Assembly: GCA_002401765.2 (NCBI GenBank)
Contig: NVTY02000014.1
Coordinates: forward strand, 16,130 to 80,129
Origin: Thiotrichaceae bacterium
GTDB lineage: Bacteria > Pseudomonadota > Gammaproteobacteria > SZUA-140
Length of the DNA stretch: 64,000 nucleotides
Reading direction: 5' to 3'
The first letter of the stretch is position 1, and each line of letters starts with the position of its first letter. A program made the translations under genes and the position numbers. The notes under the pieces were generated by a model. That model saw only the letters and a list, made by a program, of their open reading frames with translations. It did not search any database and was not told where the DNA came from. Positions 40,402 through 49,696 of the stretch are shown in pieces.

Positions 40402-41223
40402 CTAATCTGCCTGTTGTTTTTGTGCACGCGCCTCTGAGACGATCTCCTGTAACTGGCTCTCATTGAGATCGAGTAAAATACCCAGTCGCTCTTGTGAATC
40501 GATGATGACTTCGGTAAAGAATGCCTCTTCATCGATCACCATTGGCCATAGGTAGTGGGCGAGATCGAGAATGCAGGAGTAGTGACCGGTGCGCTGTTTC
40601 AGGCTGGTGGTTGGTTTATGGATGTGATAGTTAGCGAGGGTATCCACATAAGGCTCTGGGAGTCTGAAGCGCTCAGAAACAGCGGCCATGATGATGTCGT
40701 GGCTGAGCTCAAACTGCTCCTCCTCTAGCGTCGTGATCGAAATTTTGTCGTCGATAGCGCGAGTGAAGAGCGTTTGGTACTCCTCTGGAAAGCTTTGATT
40801 GAGAATTAACATCCCCATGTCATGGATCAGACCGAGGAACTCCAGATCATCCGCCAGTTGTGGCTGGGTTTTTCGCGCAATTAATTTGCTGAGTAGGGCT
40901 ATATCAAGGTTATGATTGAGAATGGCACGTGAAACGGCCGTTTCAGGTGCCATCATGGTGCGCATAGTGGCCATGGCAACGGCGCTGCGAATGCTTTTTA
41001 GCCCCAAAGTACGGATGGCGGTCGGCACATTTGAGATCTGATGGGCTCGTCGGTAGAGCGGTGAGTTGGCATACTTAATTAAAGTGCTTGCCAGAGTCGG
41101 GTCACTCAGGATCGTTTTTTCCAGTAGCTTGATGTTGGGCTCTGGATTGGCGATGATATTGAGGACTTTAAGCCCCTCTGGTGCAACGGATGGTAATACG
41201 AGTTGAGACAGATCGATGGACAT
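40402..41223 (-). CDS. HDOD domain protein
   Basis: ILSDPTLASTLIKYANSPLY; TIRTLGLKSIRSAV-like; FLGLIHDMGMLIL. Confidence 0.9.
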   Translation of the reverse strand: MSIDLSQLVLPSVAPEGLKVLNIIANPEPNIKLLEKTILSDPTLASTLIKYANSPLYRRAHQISNVPTAIRTLGLKSIRSAVAMATMRTMMAPETAVSRAILNHNLDIALLSKLIARKTQPQLADDLEFLGLIHDMGMLILNQSFPEEYQTLFTRAIDDKISITTLEEEQFELSHDIIMAAVSERFRLPEPYVDTLANYHIHKPTTSLKQRTGHYSCILDLAHYLWPMVIDEEAFFTEVIIDSQERLGILLDLNESQLQEIVSEARAQKQQAD

Positions 41224-41535
41224 CTTTCTTTAAACTTCCTGTTTATGCTTCGAGCTGTTATTTCTTTTATTTAGCGTCTCAAGCAACACATAGCGGCTAC
41301 TTATCCTATATCATCATATTCTTATGGCGTTACACGAGGCAAATTTATTTAAATATTGGGCTTGGTGGGTGATGTTTAGGCCTTGGGTAGGTTATTGTTA
41401 GCAGCAAGCCTTCATTAAGAATGGCATACTGGGGTGTATTTGCGTTGTTGTTTAGTAACTAATACCTGTGCTTGCTTGGTGATGGCTGTGTGCTTTTATT
41501 TTTATTAATATATTAAAATAGGTAGATTTTTTGGG

Positions 41536-42648
41536 ATGGTGATGGAGAAAGGGGAGAAGTCGTATACGCATGGTAAAGAGAGCCCAACAGGGATTCTGAT
41601 TACCAATTTAGGTACGCCCGATGCGCCCACAAGCGAAGCATTACGCAAGTATCTGGGGGAATTTCTGTGGGACCCACGTGTGGTTGAAATCCCCCGTTTT
41701 GCATGGTGGCTAATCCTAAAAGGCCTTGTGCTGCCTTTCCGACCAAAGCGCTCGGCTAAAAATTATCTGCGTATCTGGGATAACGAAGGGTCGCCATTGT
41801 TGCTGACCGCGCAAAAACAGGCGGCGGCGCTACAGGCCTATCTTAACGATCAATACCCCGGCCCGCTGGTTTCCGCGCTCGGCATGCGTTATGGCAACCC
41901 TTCTATTGAATCGGCACTAGAGAAATTACGTGAGGCCAATGTGCAGCGGGTGTTGGTGTTTCCACTGTATCCGCAATATTCGGCTGCTACCACCGCTTCG
42001 ACCTTTGATGCGGTTGCTGCTGTGTTTAAAAAATGGCGCAAGATCCCTGAAATGCGCATGATCAACCATTATCACGATGATCCTGGTTATATCGGTGCAT
42101 TGGCGAATTCAATCCGTGAGCACTGGAAGCGCCATGGACGCGAAGGGCGCTTGCTGATGTCATTTCACGGCATGCCCAAGCGGACTTTGTTGGCAGGTGA
42201 CCCTTACTATTGCCAATGCCAAGAGACAGGTCGTCTGATCGCAGAGCGGCTTGAAATGGCAGATGATGAGTGGTTTGTGAGCTTTCAATCGCGTTTTGGT
42301 CGAGAAGAATGGTTGCAGCCTTATACCGACAAGACGCTCAAGGCATGGGCAAAAGAGGGGGTGAAGCGTATTGATGTGATCTCGCCAGGTTTTTCTGCCG
42401 ATTGCGTTGAGACGCTTGAAGAGCTTGATCTTGAAAATCGTGAAGTGTTTATTGGTGGCGGGGGCGATGAATTTTTTTATATCCCCGCACTGAATGAGCG
42501 TGATGACCACATCCGCGCGCTGGGTGAGCTGGTACTACGCCATACACAGGGCTGGCCAGGAAATGATGGTGGTTGGGATGGTGGGCGTGACGCGCAGCGG
42601 CGTGAAAAGGGGCGGCAGTTGGCGCTTAAGTCTGGCGTCGCAAGCTAG
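41536..42648 (+). CDS. hemH: Ferrochelatase
   Basis: GILITNLGTPDAPTSEALRKYLGEFLWDPRVVEIPR; LLMSFHGMPKRTLLAGDPYYCQCQ; DVISPGFSADCVETLEELDLENRE. Confidence 0.97.
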   Translation: MVMEKGEKSYTHGKESPTGILITNLGTPDAPTSEALRKYLGEFLWDPRVVEIPRFAWWLILKGLVLPFRPKRSAKNYLRIWDNEGSPLLLTAQKQAAALQAYLNDQYPGPLVSALGMRYGNPSIESALEKLREANVQRVLVFPLYPQYSAATTASTFDAVAAVFKKWRKIPEMRMINHYHDDPGYIGALANSIREHWKRHGREGRLLMSFHGMPKRTLLAGDPYYCQCQETGRLIAERLEMADDEWFVSFQSRFGREEWLQPYTDKTLKAWAKEGVKRIDVISPGFSADCVETLEELDLENREVFIGGGGDEFFYIPALNERDDHIRALGELVLRHTQGWPGNDGGWDGGRDAQRREKGRQLALKSGVAS

Positions 42649-43211
42649 TCGCGACTGTCGCGTTTCAACAGCAGGTATATCGCACCGGTACCGCCGTCTC
42701 GGGGCTGTGCCGAGCAGAAGGCAAGTACCCCGTCTATTTGTCTGAGCCAATTGTTGACGCGGTTTTTAAGCATCGGCAGCCGGCTGCTTGAGCCGTGCCC
42801 CTTGCCATGCACAATGCGAACGTAGCGTGCGTTGTGCGCCCTGGACTCACGGATGAATTCAACTAATGCCTGGCGAGCCTCGTTGACGACCATGCCGTGC
42901 AGGTCCAGTACTGCGCTACAGTTGAACTGACCGCGCCGTAGGTTTTTAACGACCCTGTGTTGCAATCCAGGGCGGCTGAAAAGCAGCTCATCGGCGGTGC
43001 CGACTTCTTCTACTGGGTATTCATCGGAGAGGGTGTTCGCTGCCGATAGGCCTTCATCTTGCTGCGATTGCTTTCGTTTTAGCGCTGGTTCCGCACGGGC
43101 TGCTGAATGTTGCACGCTGTTTTGCGGCTTCAGTGGGCGGGCATCTGCTACACTTTGGCGAAACAGATCGAGGTCATTTTCATCAATGGGGTCTTTTTTC
43201 TTATCGTTCAT
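42645..43211 (-). CDS. Smr domain protein (SmrA/YdaL-like)
   Basis: LDLHGMVVNEARQALVEFI; VRIVHGKGHGSSSRLPMLKNRVNNWL. Confidence 0.93.
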   Translation of the reverse strand: MNDKKKDPIDENDLDLFRQSVADARPLKPQNSVQHSAARAEPALKRKQSQQDEGLSAANTLSDEYPVEEVGTADELLFSRPGLQHRVVKNLRRGQFNCSAVLDLHGMVVNEARQALVEFIRESRAHNARYVRIVHGKGHGSSSRLPMLKNRVNNWLRQIDGVLAFCSAQPRDGGTGAIYLLLKRDSRD

Positions 43212-43334
43212 GGTCTGTGGATGTATCTGGGTTACGGATTTACAGTCTATTATATTGATAAGCTAAGAATATTTCGAGATACTATTGACCAACGGGGCAT
43301 GCATGAGTACTATAGCGCCTCAGCCAATTACTGA

Positions 43335-43410
43335 TCCCCGATAGCTCAGTTGGTAGAGCAGTTGACTGTTAATCAATTGGTCGGTGGTTCGAGTCCGCCT
43401 CGGGGAGCCA
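43335..43410 (+). tRNA. tRNA-Asn (anticodon GTT), CCA encoded
   Basis: TCCCCGA...TCGGGGA acceptor; GTTCGAGTC T-arm; CTGTTAA anticodon loop; GCCA 3' end. Confidence 0.97.
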
Positions 43411-43706
43411 TTTCTAGTTAGTCCTTAATCATCATCGTTTTATATCTGTAATTGGTGCAGTTAAAGAAACGATGATTGCCGTTTTATTCTATTTCAATAT
43501 CCTGCTGTTTCTTGTTTCATAATGCAAATGAAAGTTTGTGTCATAGCCTTGCGTGCTGTTGCTTGCCCTTAATTTAAGCGGACTAAGGTTGACCGACGAT
43601 ATGGCTGGCAAGATTGAAATATAATCTTTATCCTACATACATTTAGGTAGTTGTATGGCATAAATTACCGCGCAACATAAGTTCATTTTGTCATTGAGGG
43701 GGAGTC

Positions 43707-44336
43707 ATGTCTGCTTTACGTCCAGGGCGTTTTCTGATTACGCTATTCATTCTGATGGCAGGGATGAATAGTGCCGTGGCTAATGACGCTAATAATTACT
43801 CTGGTTTGCAATATTTTGCAGTAGATAGTAACAGCACGAATCAAGAAGGAGAGCAGGGTTTTAAGACTTCAGCGGTTGTTGGTCGTATGGGGTCTTTTAT
43901 AAATAACTATCTTGCATTAGAGGCACGCGTTGGCTTCGGTTTAAGCGACGATAAAGTCACGATAAGTGGTTTTGATGCCGCGCTGGAACATGCAATTATT
44001 AATCAATACGGGATTGAGATTGAAAACATCTTTGGTTTTTATCTGCTGGGGAATATGCCTGTTTCAAACTATTTGAATGTATATGGATTGGTGGGTGTTT
44101 CAAGTGTAGGTGTGGGGACTACATTTGATCAGTCTAAAATTCATCTGGCTTCTGGCAGTGAAGTAGGCTCTCTTAATGAAACAGATAATCTTACTAAAAA
44201 TGGCTTGTCGTATGGATTGGGTACCAGTTTTAAGTTTGCTGGCAAAGCCTCACTTAACCTTGAATATATGAACTATCTAGATAAAAGTGATTTTGGACTT
44301 AACACTTTCAGTGTGGGCATATTGTTCAATTTTTAG
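43707..44336 (+). CDS. Outer-membrane beta-barrel (porin-family) protein
   Basis: Signal peptide; alternating beta-barrel pattern, C-terminal FSVGILFNF. Confidence 0.8.
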   Translation: MSALRPGRFLITLFILMAGMNSAVANDANNYSGLQYFAVDSNSTNQEGEQGFKTSAVVGRMGSFINNYLALEARVGFGLSDDKVTISGFDAALEHAIINQYGIEIENIFGFYLLGNMPVSNYLNVYGLVGVSSVGVGTTFDQSKIHLASGSEVGSLNETDNLTKNGLSYGLGTSFKFAGKASLNLEYMNYLDKSDFGLNTFSVGILFNF

Positions 44337-44380
44337 TATTGAACAGTTATTCAATTGCGTCATTTGGTAAACCATCGACA

Positions 44381-44695
44381 ATGGTTCTGGCTAGCGGTGG
44401 TGCTCATGCGTCGGGTTATAGCTTCCCAGGCGCGACATTGCAGGCATTCAATGCATTAACGGCTGAGGCTGGGGCTACTTTGGGCGTACTACCCGCTAGC
44501 GATGGCATTACGTATCTTTTTTGTAAGCAAGGTACCGATGGTATGTTGTGTCATACCTCGCACCATACCGCCACGGAAACAGCACCATCTGTAACGTTGT
44601 ATGAGGGCGATGTCTATTTTTTGAAAACGGAAAAAAGCGATTCACTTTTGAGGGTTACGAATTCACCCGGCAAGGCCGACGGAGTGGTATTTTAA
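44381..44695 (+). CDS. Hypothetical protein
   Basis: Open frame directly after OMP gene; ATG at 44381; no family recognised. Confidence 0.3.
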   Translation: MVLASGGAHASGYSFPGATLQAFNALTAEAGATLGVLPASDGITYLFCKQGTDGMLCHTSHHTATETAPSVTLYEGDVYFLKTEKSDSLLRVTNSPGKADGVVF

Positions 44696-44778
44696 ATCTA
44701 GCGCAGGCTGTGATGTGTGTGATGACTTTTTATATTAAGCATTGGATTACCAGGAATAAGAGAGTGTAGACGGGTACT

Positions 44779-45774
44779 TTAACGAGGGAAATTGCGCGCG
44801 ACACTCTCCTTAATGGCGATAAGATTATGTTCAGTAATCATGGTATCTAATGCGGCCCCCTGTTCTGTTAGTGTCCAGGTAAAGCCTTCATCACCCACGG
44901 TAACGGTTGTTTCAACGGTATGCACCCAGTCTAGTGCTTTACCCGTTGTTGGATGGATTATTGTTTTGAGCCAGAAGGTAACGCGGTAATTTATCGGGAT
45001 CTTCTGGCTGGCAATATCATGCACCGCATTTTCAATTGGGATCATTGCAGTGTTGAGGCTGTGCGAACCAGCAACAAGGTTTTCAGGTATGTCTTCGCCG
45101 CCAAGTTGATGGCCAATCATATGAAGCCACTCAGCATCCTTTATGCCGGAAAGTGCGGCCGCACTGCCATCCATTACGCCCGATAGTGCTGCCCGTGCTT
45201 CAATGCCTTCCAGAGTGACTTCGGTTGAGTGCGATCTTGATTCACCGATCATCGGGAGTCGCTCATCAGGTCGCATCACGTCATCTTCTGCCATCGGCCC
45301 TTCTACTTCAGAGACTCGGCCCATCATTCCCTTGCCAGAAAAATGTCGTTTCACACTGGATACCCTGCCTGCTCGATCGATGCGCAGTACCCGGTGGTGA
45401 TGGCCAACACGCGGTTGTTCTTCGCGAGCCAGGGCGTCGGCATATTCAGCCGCCTCACCAGGAGATACCGTGATATTTCGGTTGGCTAAGATTCGGATGA
45501 TTTTATCAGGAAGACTCTCTTCACACTGAATGACGGCCTGCTGGGATGACTGATTTGTTATTGCCTGGAGTTTGACCGTTCTTTGCGCGAGCTGACTTGA
45601 GTTGATCGACAGTTGCAGTTTTCGTTGCGAAACAGCAGATGGGCGCAGGTCGTTGAATGCCGTCATGCTATGCGTGGTAGGTTGAAATCCCCGTGAGCTT
45701 TGTTCTAATGTGTTGCTTCGCTCGGTGGTTTTGTTTGCGTATGTATTTGGCATGGCAAAATTAACGGTTAGCAA
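44779..45774 (-). CDS. DNRP-module protein with HNH/NUC-like C-terminal motif (candidate nuclease toxin)
   Basis: FNDLRPSAVSQRKLQLSINSSQ module; C-terminal EWLHMIGHQLGGEDIPENLVAGSHSLNTAMIPIENAVHD. Confidence 0.6.
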   Translation of the reverse strand: MLTVNFAMPNTYANKTTERSNTLEQSSRGFQPTTHSMTAFNDLRPSAVSQRKLQLSINSSQLAQRTVKLQAITNQSSQQAVIQCEESLPDKIIRILANRNITVSPGEAAEYADALAREEQPRVGHHHRVLRIDRAGRVSSVKRHFSGKGMMGRVSEVEGPMAEDDVMRPDERLPMIGESRSHSTEVTLEGIEARAALSGVMDGSAAALSGIKDAEWLHMIGHQLGGEDIPENLVAGSHSLNTAMIPIENAVHDIASQKIPINYRVTFWLKTIIHPTTGKALDWVHTVETTVTVGDEGFTWTLTEQGAALDTMITEHNLIAIKESVARNFPR

Positions 45775-45935
45775 AAATGAAGGGTTACGTTATCAGAGCC
45801 GCGTTATCTTTGGCAATACTATTCTGATGATCTTTTCGTAGGAGTTTCTCGACGAATTAATCCCTTCTGCGGGCTATATTGGCTGTACAATGCCTATTCT
45901 CAATAGAATGACCGCTTACAAAGAGACAGCAATAA

Positions 45936-46640
45936 ATGAACAAAAGTGTATTAACTAACTTGATAGCGGCTGGCGTGTTTGGTTTGGGCTGGGAGTGGCA
46001 GAATGAGCTGATTATGATGATCGGGCTGTTTGCGCTGTCTGGCGCATTAACCAACTGGTTGGCGGTTCACATGCTGTTCGAGAAGGTGCCGGGTTTGGTG
46101 GGTTCCGGTGTAATACCGGCGCGCTTTGAAGCGTTTAAATCGGCCATCAAAACAATGATGATGGAGCAGTTCTTTACTGAGGAAAATATCGACCGCTTTG
46201 TCTCCGGTGGTGCTACTAGCTCTTCACTTAAGCTTGCGCCCGTGATTGAGAAGGTCGATATGTCACCTGCGTTTGACAAACTGGTTGAGGTGATTATGAA
46301 TTCATCGTTTGGCGGCATGCTAGGCATGCTGGGCGGGGTGGAGGCATTAAATCCGCTGAAAGAACCCTTCATTAAAGGCATGAAAGAGTCAGTGATCGAG
46401 ATCACTGAAAAAGAGTCGTTTAATCTTCTGTTACAAGAAGAGATCGATCAACCTAAAGTGATGGCCGATATTCGTATTAAGGTTGCCGAAATCATTGATG
46501 CGCGCCTGGATGAACTCACTCCGCAGCTGGTAAAAGAGATGGTGCAGCAGATGATCAAGCAGCATCTTGGTTGGCTGGTGATCTGGGGTGGTGTTTTTGG
46601 TGGATTGATTGGCCTATTGTCTGCGTTGATTGTTTTGTAA
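45936..46640 (+). CDS. DUF445 family membrane protein
   Basis: GALTNWLAVHMLFEKVPGLVGSGVIPARFEAFKSAIK. Confidence 0.88.
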   Translation: MNKSVLTNLIAAGVFGLGWEWQNELIMMIGLFALSGALTNWLAVHMLFEKVPGLVGSGVIPARFEAFKSAIKTMMMEQFFTEENIDRFVSGGATSSSLKLAPVIEKVDMSPAFDKLVEVIMNSSFGGMLGMLGGVEALNPLKEPFIKGMKESVIEITEKESFNLLLQEEIDQPKVMADIRIKVAEIIDARLDELTPQLVKEMVQQMIKQHLGWLVIWGGVFGGLIGLLSALIVL

Positions 46641-46764
46641 GTGATATCGGAGAAATGGGTCGAAAATGGTTTTTCTGCAGTAGATTCGCCCTAAGTCCGA
46701 CAGCCTCCTCCTAGGGAGATGTTTAGCGATATTAATCAGTAATCGATGTGTCAGAGGATACTAT

Positions 46765-46839
46765 ATGAACATTGCCGGTGTTGTTATCGATGCATTGCCT
46801 GAGAATTGCCATCAGGTGGAGCAACTGCTTCCCCATTGA
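46765..46839 (+). pseudogene. napD: napD N-terminal relic
   Basis: MNIAGVVIDALPENCHQVEQLLPH* (then LRGEVV in frame) resembles the NapD N-terminus MNI..vV..rPE...... Confidence 0.5.
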
Positions 46840-47014
46840 TTGAGAGGTGAAGTAGTGCTGTCATTTTACCCATTTTATCGGCGCATAAGCGCCTCTATTC
46901 GAAGAGACAGTCGGTTTAAAATCAGGGCATAATATTTTCTGTGTAGCGGGCGTTACTTATCTTAGTGGTATGAAAAGGGTGAGAAACCGAAATTATAGGG
47001 GAGGCTATTCAATG

Positions 47015-47371
47015 ATGCTATCGACAAGGGCTTTACTCTATTCTGGCTTGGTATTCCCTGGCGCGGGCTATTTTGTGGTGAAAAAGGCAGTTCATGGTGC
47101 AGCCGCATTTCTGATTACTTTTGTCGGGCTTGTGGTGGTGATGATAGAGGCCTTTCATAAGGCGCAAATTATTGCAGAGAAAATCGTGACGGGAGCCATC
47201 CCGGTTGAGATGAGTGTTATTCGAGAGCAGATACTGATTACGCCTGGTATTTTCAGTTCGACCGTGGTGAGTGCTGTCTCCATTGTGATTGGCCTGGTAT
47301 GGCTAGTCGGGATGGTGCATAGCTGGCAGATTGCGAAGCGGGGTGAGGTGTATGCGCAGTGGCTAGACTAA
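47015..47371 (+). CDS. Small membrane protein of unknown function
   Basis: Hydrophobic segments LLYSGLVFPGAGYFVV, GAAAFLITFVGLVVVMIEA and VVSAVSIVIGLVWLVGMVH. Confidence 0.6.
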   Translation: MLSTRALLYSGLVFPGAGYFVVKKAVHGAAAFLITFVGLVVVMIEAFHKAQIIAEKIVTGAIPVEMSVIREQILITPGIFSSTVVSAVSIVIGLVWLVGMVHSWQIAKRGEVYAQWLD

Positions 47372-47524
47372 TATGGCATTTAATTTATTGGTTTTCTCAG
47401 AGGGGTATTGAGTCATAATTTTTCTTTGAGTTATAAAGTGTGAGCGGTTCTCTGCCGATTGGGTTATCTCAAGGCACTATGTGTTTACGTGCATTATGGT
47501 CACCACTTCAAAAAGGTATCGCTT

Positions 47525-48547
47525 ATGAATGAACTATCTCAGGCTGATGAACAGGCTGCACTGGATTCTCCATCGCCACTGAGGTTTGAGTTTCGTGGTG
47601 ATGGCATGGAATATTTCAAGATATGGATGGTGAATATTTTACTGACTATTCTCACGCTCGGCGTCTATTCCGCATGGGCGACGGTTAGAAATAACCGCTA
47701 TTTTTATTCCAATCTTTATCTTGACGATGATAACTTTCGTTATCTTGCCGAGCCGATGCAGATCTTGAAAGGGCGTTTGATTGCGATTGCAGCACTGGTC
47801 GCGTTTACCGTGACCTCACAAATAGCACCAATGATCGGTCTCGGCTTGATGGTGCTATTGTTGATAGCCATTCCTTACTTTGTGAACCAGTCACTGGCCT
47901 TTAAGAACCGCATGTCGGCCTATAAAAACATCCAATTTCGTTTTAAGGGTTCTTATGGTGAGGCTATTATGGTGTTGTATGTATGGCCGATTATAGGCAT
48001 GTTGACGCTGGGCATTTTATATCCACTAGCACTGTTACGCTTGAATCAGTATATAGTGAGAAACAGTTCGTATGGCACCACGCCTTTTACCTTTGAGGCG
48101 ACCTTTGGCGATTACGGGAAAATATTTTTAACCATGATCGGCGCGGGCATTGTGTTGGCGATTCCCACCTGGGTGGTTATGGTATTTGTGCCGTCATTGG
48201 CCTTGGTTGTGCCAGTGTTTGTAGCTGCGGTCTATTTTGGTTTGATTGTCTTTTTTATGGTAAAAACGACTAATCTTTTTTACGGTAGCCTCGCATTGGC
48301 AGGTCACGGCTTTGATGCAAACTTGCAGATTGGCGGCTTGGCAAAGGTGATTTTAATCAACACATTTTTAACCATTATTACGCTGGGGCTCTATCTACCG
48401 GCGGCAAAAGTGAGAATGGCAAAATATATCTGTAGCTGTATGTTGATGCATGCTACGGGTGCTCTGGATAGCTTTGTGGCGGCAGAGAAAGAGAATGTAA
48501 GCGCCCTGGGCGATGAGTTTGGCGAGGCGTTTGATGTTGCAGTGTAG
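47525..48547 (+). CDS. DUF898 (YjgN-like) family membrane protein
   Basis: FEFRGDGMEYFKIWMVNILLTILTLGVYSAWATVRNNRYFYSNL. Confidence 0.92.
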   Translation: MNELSQADEQAALDSPSPLRFEFRGDGMEYFKIWMVNILLTILTLGVYSAWATVRNNRYFYSNLYLDDDNFRYLAEPMQILKGRLIAIAALVAFTVTSQIAPMIGLGLMVLLLIAIPYFVNQSLAFKNRMSAYKNIQFRFKGSYGEAIMVLYVWPIIGMLTLGILYPLALLRLNQYIVRNSSYGTTPFTFEATFGDYGKIFLTMIGAGIVLAIPTWVVMVFVPSLALVVPVFVAAVYFGLIVFFMVKTTNLFYGSLALAGHGFDANLQIGGLAKVILINTFLTIITLGLYLPAAKVRMAKYICSCMLMHATGALDSFVAAEKENVSALGDEFGEAFDVAV

Positions 48548-48554
48548 GATTTAG

Positions 48555-49658
48555 GTGATTATAGAGGGCGATTATCTTGATGGTGTCACCTCCAAGCGCA
48601 TACCCGTGCGGCTGGAGGTGATTCGTCATAGTGAGTATGCGGTACGGATTCTTGTGGGGGCTTACCCGGCGGAAGGACAGCAAAAAATCGAGCTTAAATA
48701 TCGTGCGTTAAAGATCGAGTCGCGTATCGGTAATACTCCGCGTGAAATCGCTTTTGGCGATGGACAACTCTTCATTACGGATGATAATGAGGGAGTTGAT
48801 GCATTGATTAAGATGCATGGCAGTGCCAGTTCATCTTCGTTTATTCATAAGCTGGAAACCAATCTGCCGATGATCTTTATAGCGGTGGTCACTAGCGGGT
48901 TGATGGTATGGGCGACGATTTTTTATGGTATTCCTCGATCTGCGGAATATATTGCTTATCAATTGCCGTCATTTGCCACTGAGGCGCTTGGTGGCGGTCT
49001 GGCGGTGCTGGATAAAACACTATTTAAGCCTTCTGAGTTAGATGCGGCTCGCCAACAGGAGGTGCGCGAGCTCTTTGCCCCTTATCTGGCGGCGCATCAA
49101 GGGCTGAAGCCAAAGCTGGTATTTCGCTCTGGGATGATGGCAAATGCATTGGCCCTGCCGGGTGGTGAGATTGTTTTTACGGATGATTTTGTGCGTCTGG
49201 CAGAAGATGACAGGGAACTATTGGCGGTGCTGTTTCACGAGCTGGGCCATTTGAAATACAGGCATATTACACGGCGCGCGCTGCAGGATTCGATGGTGAC
49301 CATTATGGTGATTTTTATCACGGGTGACATTGATACGGTTGGTTTTCTGACTGGCCTTCCTACCCTCGTGCTGGATTTGACGTATTCACGAGAGTTTGAG
49401 AAAGAGGCGGACGACTTTGCACTGGAGCAGTTGCATCGTTTTGATATTCCAGTCGACTACTTTGCCACGATTATGCTGCGTCTTGAAAGGTACTATGTTG
49501 CACAAGCAAGTGCAGAGGGGGTAACGGCGCGTAAGATTGAGCCGCAGGGCGGCGCCGATGAATCGATATCGATTGGTGATTTTCTGTCTACTCATCCGGC
49601 TACCGAAGCGCGGGTAAAGTTAGTGGCAGAATTTAAACGCTCACGCGGTATTGAATAG
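48555..49658 (+). CDS. M48-family metallopeptidase
   Basis: LFHELGHLKYRH (HELGH zinc motif); YSREFEKEADDFAL; pairs with DUF898. Confidence 0.93.
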   Translation: MIIEGDYLDGVTSKRIPVRLEVIRHSEYAVRILVGAYPAEGQQKIELKYRALKIESRIGNTPREIAFGDGQLFITDDNEGVDALIKMHGSASSSSFIHKLETNLPMIFIAVVTSGLMVWATIFYGIPRSAEYIAYQLPSFATEALGGGLAVLDKTLFKPSELDAARQQEVRELFAPYLAAHQGLKPKLVFRSGMMANALALPGGEIVFTDDFVRLAEDDRELLAVLFHELGHLKYRHITRRALQDSMVTIMVIFITGDIDTVGFLTGLPTLVLDLTYSREFEKEADDFALEQLHRFDIPVDYFATIMLRLERYYVAQASAEGVTARKIEPQGGADESISIGDFLSTHPATEARVKLVAEFKRSRGIE

Positions 49659-49691
49659 CTGAGATAAGGTACATAACACGCTACCTCAGCT
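49657..49691. terminator. Terminator-like hairpin between convergent genes
   Basis: AGCTGAG...CTCAGCT followed by GGTTTTT. Confidence 0.55.
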
Positions 49692-49696
49692 GGTTT

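Noticed and set aside
42645-42648. Convergent hemH/smr 3' overlap
   Set aside because: A 4-bp stop-codon overlap (CTAG) between convergent genes is common and not notable
43431-43476. ATCATCGTTT/AAACGATGAT inverted repeat after tRNA-Asn considered as an att site or integrated element
   Set aside because: No integrase or tRNA 3' duplication seen; most likely a weak terminator or chance dyad
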